Positions 60,101-64,000 of a stretch of 64,000 nt of DNA are shown piece by piece (position 1 is the first letter of the stretch; every line of letters starts with the position of its first letter). The position numbers and the translations under genes were made by a program. The notes under the pieces are model-generated. The model was not told the origin of the DNA, made no database searches, and was given only the letters and a program-made list of their open reading frames with translations. Origin of the DNA: Alopecurus myosuroides (lineage: Eukaryota > Streptophyta > Magnoliopsida > Poales > Poaceae); NCBI GenBank assembly GCA_028641055.1, contig CM054060.1, positions 241,332,833 to 241,396,832 of the forward strand, in the 5' to 3' direction.

Positions 60101-63100
60101 ATTGCATGGACTACTTAGTCAGCAGTCGTTCTAACAAATTTCCTCCACACTCTAAAGCATCAGTTCCTATCAAAGAGGAGTGCATCATCTTGCTCAACAT
60201 AATAATGTGTTAGGGAATCAAGAAATATTTTATTCTCATCATTTTACTCATCTATCTACCATAAGACTTGATCATAGGCAGTACATATGTATACTATGCA
60301 TCCACACACATATGATCATGTTTTCACATGATTTAGTTGTTAGGCACTACAAACCAAAGCCACTCATGTTTTCCATTTGATCAAGTACTTAAAATAGCAA
60401 ACAAGGCTTACACACACAAAATTAAAATGTCAACCAAAGTTAATAATAGATACAACTATGAAAATAACAAAGCCACATAAAAGAAAACAAGTCCTTTCAC
60501 TAATTAAAATCATTTAGTTTGATTTGGAATAATATTCCATAGTTGGTGATTTTTATATAATACATAAAAAAACTACTTAGTAGTTTTACAAATGGTTTCC
60601 TATAAGACTTATACCAAAATTATCCCATTTTAAACACACCACTTTGGAAACAACATGTTTGGTGTGTGTGTGTTCATGTTATAGCATGTATTTAAGAAAT
60701 TTTAAATCCATTAGATCTATAAATTCGAGAAAACAAACACCTAAAATTGAGCACCCTAAGTAAATATTTAAATCTTGCTCAAAACTGAAAATAACAAAAC
60801 TTGGTGGGCTTGGAAATTTGATGAGGTTTTCAAATTTATTAATAATAATTGTTGTGTTTGCAAAAAGGTCATGAAAACATAGGTTTTGCTCTCACTTCTA
60901 TTAACCAGAATGACTTCATTCTAAATATCCTAAAGTTTAGGGGGTTATCGCAAATGGCCATTTCCTTTCTTCTTCTTCTTCCTCTGCCAGAAGGCAGAGG
61001 TGAGTGTCGTTGTGGCAACATCACTGCCACCTCCTGCTCGCCACCGTTTCGCGAGGATAAAGAATCGTAAAAACGTCTTCATCGTGCTCTTCTTTCTCCT
61101 CCCACTCGCACTCCCTCTCTCTGTCTCCGTGCAGAACCAAAACCCTAACCCTAGGTTTCCGGCCACCACTCACTAACGCAGTTTCGGCCGCTCCCTTGTC
61201 CTAACGAGCACGCCATCGTCATCTCCATCTTCTCCTCTACCTCATAGAGCAAGCCCAGGGGCTAGGATGGCCAGAATCACCGGAATTGCGTCGTCTTCTT
61301 CCCTACAGCAGTTATCGGAAATAGCTTATCGCCGGCGCTCTAGACCACTCTATGCCTCATCGTTTGCTTCACTGCAATCAGGGTGAGCCACTGATCCTCT
61401 TGGTATTCTCCATTTTGGTTATCGTGGGTGGATTCACCGTCGTCATCATCCCCCTGCGCTGCCACTGCAAAACTTGCATGACGGCGAGTCTCCTACGACC
61501 CAAATCCAGCAGCGCCGCCACTTTTAGGTCTACCACAGTGTCCCCTCTACCTAGCAGAAACGATCGATTGCAACAATTTGTAGCAAATCAGCGGATTCAA
61601 GTCCAACGTAGTAAATGCCCTCCACTGCCGACACAAGCATGACGTCATTCCGACGTCATAAGGATTTTTATTTTCAATTTTCTTTCATTTTTTAATTAAA
61701 TCGAACATGACAGGTGGGTCCCACCTATCAATTAAAAAATGGCAAAAAAATCAATATCTTTCAAAATAATTACCAAAAAATACAAATAAATTTTGTAAAT
61801 GTTTAGAAAAAATATAATCTAAATGTTTATAAAATTTTCAAATTTTTTTGATAAAATTCAAATTTAAACATTTTTCGAATTTAAATTAATTCATTTAAAT
61901 TTAAGAAACATAATGAAAAATTTAATAATTCTAGAAAAATAAAAGTTATGTACCAAAATTCTTAGAAAGACAAATGAAACTTATTTATAATGTTTTCAAA
62001 GTCATTTAAACAAGTTTTTAAGTGATAAATATTTGTATAGCCATTTAATTCATTTAAAATTGGGAAATTAATAACTTATTCAAATATTTTCAGAAACATT
62101 CAAATAATATACCAAATGAAACATAACAACATTTTCGAATCCATTATGTTTAGAACAACTTATTTTGTTTAAATTATGAATTCTATTTTTAGTAGGACAA
62201 TGAAATGCATTAATATTCCTAATAGATTTACACTTCATAACCTCATCACAAACTATAATGAATTACAAATAGCTAATTGTATTTTGTACCCACTTTTAGT
62301 TAAATTCTTTTGGTCTTAGCCCCGCACTTTTCAACAACAAAAAATAACATGTGTGGTTATTTCTTTAAAGTTGTTTTCAATATTATATTGCCTTGTTTTA
62401 TAACCAGGATATAAATACGTCTATTTAAACATGACAACAATTGTTTTGATAAATAAAATGGAACACATATAAGTCTAAAAGAAGTAACAACATCACCACC
62501 ACAAGCAATGAAATAGCCTTAAGTTGGCTAAAACAAATGTGATCTTAGTATCGTATCGAGCGTAGCTTACACTGGTAAGTTGGGTATTTTAAGGGTACGT
62601 TGCGATGCATATCATTACTATGAATGTATCATCTTGCCGGTATTTCTGTAGTGCTTACCGGGACTATTTTGCTATCTTTCATATCTCGGGATTTCCACGC
62701 ACCCTCGAACCCGAAGAACATGGATATTATTATTTCTATGTCAGGAAAGTTCATCAGTTGATCATATCCTTTGCGGTATTTTCCAAGAACTATTTAGAAA
62801 AACCCTATTGTATTACCACATATTCTCAAAAGAATGCATGATCCTATTTTTATAATAATATGACTAATTGAATGACTACCCGAGTGTTAGTGTTCTGTTT
62901 GGTGGGCGGACCTTTATTCCCTAACTTATAGTATTTATCCTCTTTTTTTCTTTTTATCAATATCAATGGGTTTAAGATTCATTAGCTTTTTCATTCTACT
63001 CTTTCACAAAGGAGTGCAAAGCGAACTTAATGGATCTTGTCCTAGAAAATATTTCTTTTTTATTAGAGTGGAACCATGGTAAGATGAATAGGTCAAAGGA

Positions 63101-64000
63101 GGGTTCCATCTGCATGGGAAAGTATTACCTAGGACTTAACAACAAATGTCGTCACAACCCGGTGCACCGTAAATACCCTGTTAACCATGGGTCTTGTATG
63201 GGGCGAGTAAGCCAGCTGTGATCTTTTCTCGTTCACATATCAACGGGCTGCCAGAGCCGTACGCTGTAGGTCTTGAGAGACTACATGCACATGAGTGGAA
63301 TCCCTTAATTCCCTCCGATTCTGGGGTCTATGATGGTCTGCCCGGGGTGCCTAGATACCTATCATGAGAGGTAGAATCAGGGGTTAAACCCGTGTGGCAG
63401 AAATGGGTGGGATCCGTTGTGCGGAGAAGCATGGTTTGGTTTGGATCAACAACGGGGCCCCACACCTAAGTGGGTGTGGACAGGAACAATCTCCTGGTGG
63501 TGCAACATGGTCTTGATCACCTATGGGTAAAGTAAAGCACCTCTGCAGAGTGTAAAAGGATGTGACATGTTACCCCTATTCCGGGAAGGAGCTGTGAACG
63601 CTAAAGGAAAGTAAATCCATGAAGCTCTAGACCCTGTGATGATTTGGCGGGCATAGTTTTGAATATTAAAAGCAGTCTCTCGAAGAAAGATTTTCAAAAA
63701 CCTTGCATTAGCTTACGAATCTTTTGAGTCTAAAGCTATAGTTAGTGCATAAAACTGCCCACTGTATATAATGAACTTGTTGAGGAACGTTCGTTACTCA
63801 TTCGTTCCCGTTTAACCCCCTGCTTAGACTCGAAGCCTAAATGGAGGTCTTCATCGAGAAGCCAGCGCTATCTAATGTAGTTAGGAGGAGTCTTATTCTA
63901 CTTAACTGATGGAGCATCGTCATTAGCAATGATGGTGGAGTAGAAGCTATCAAGGTGTAGGTGGAGTCTATTCCTGGACTTAGACTCTCACAAGCCATAG
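60100..64000 (+). mobile_element. Fourth long LTR related to A/B/C, incomplete at the window edge
   Basis: Shows the same order of parts as the A and B LTRs: AT-rich U3-like part (60400-60940); GC-rich zone with AACCCTAACCCTAGG (about 61140) and a Met-Ala first exon; AT-rich part (61680-62500); exon-like block; and mixed final 1.4 kb with CACCTCTGCAGAGT (about 63538), found also in B (about 7733). ACTCATTCGTTCCCG...TGCTTAG near 63796-63827 parallels the pre-exon sequence of B (8287-8323). No LTR end is visible, so the left limit is a guess and the right end lies beyond the window. Confidence 0.5.
61267..63848 (+). pseudogene. LTR-contained split gene in the right-flank LTR
   Basis: Exon 1 61267-61382 (MARITGIASSSSLQQLSEI; donor CAGG|GTGAGC, phase 2). 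Exon 2 62652-62744 (acceptor TTTCTGTAG; AYRDYFAIFH, TLEPEEHGYYYFYV) keeps the frame. Its end reads CAG|GAAAGT, not a working donor, as in two of the B LTRs. The third exon would start at 63828 after CTGCTTAG but runs into a stop within a few codons in that phase. The arrangement matches A, B and C, although the phase differs. Confidence 0.35.

Noticed and set aside
61138..61153. Interstitial telomere repeat (AACCCTAACCCTAGG)
   Set aside because: Only two units, at the place where A, B and C LTRs have their own CCCTA motif near the transcript start.
1..64000. CRISPR arrays, rRNA genes, bacterial operons
   Set aside because: None seen; repeats are LTRs and microsatellites of a plant nuclear genome.

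Overview
This is repeat-dense plant nuclear DNA, most likely from a large-genome grass. I see no bacterial, organellar or viral genome features. The grass assignment rests on nested Ty3/gypsy LTR retrotransposons with LTRs of about 4-6 kb, a Tat-lineage element carrying the antisense 'Transposase_28' ORF common in grasses, and plant-type intron signals. I cannot name the species.

Layout. (1) 1-1858: a broken, intron-containing branched-chain aminotransferase (BCAT) pseudogene on the minus strand, a GC-rich stretch, and a 23-bp Tourist-like MITE end fused to retrotransposon sequence. (2) 1859-49828: a stack of three related long-LTR gypsy families. Element C (minus strand) is a deletion derivative with ~4.94 kb LTRs. 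It is present as a tandem int-LTR-int-LTR array with a 21,733-bp period. Element B (plus strand, 2598-18458) is a non-coding LARD with 6.07 kb LTRs sitting in the first C LTR with target duplication ATACT. The second C LTR has a solo LTR of B at the same base with the same ATACT. Element A (24533-39035, target duplication AAAGA) is a young, almost intact chromovirus with 4.33 kb LTRs inserted into that solo LTR. A encodes an extra upstream protein (ORF0), Gag-Pol, and a chromodomain cut off by a 1-nt insertion. (3) 49829 to about 59445: the 3' half of a Tat-lineage gypsy element (D), which hosts C. It holds the RNase H tail, archaeal-type RNase H, integrase, and an eight-exon antisense gene, then a probable 3' LTR. 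(4) About 59446-64000: unassigned DNA, then most of a fourth long LTR of the A/B/C type that runs off the window.

Inferred order: D; C into D; B into a C LTR; tandem duplication of C+B; reduction of the second B to a solo LTR; A into the solo LTR. LTR differences counted by eye agree: B LTRs roughly 100 differences in 6.07 kb, C LTR copies a few tens in 4.9 kb, A LTRs about 17 substitutions plus 4 indels in 4.3 kb.

Most unusual observation: the LTRs of A, B, C and the right-flank element each contain the parts of a small spliced gene. A GC-rich first exon opens with Met-Ala and ends at a GTGAG donor. A mini-exon follows (81 nt in A and B, 78 in C, 93 in the flank element). In A, C and the B 5' LTR it ends at a GC-type donor. 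A short acidic terminal exon follows in A, B and C. Reading phase is kept across the joins in B, and across the first join of the flank LTR. The rest of each window element is ordinary for nested plant LTR retrotransposons.
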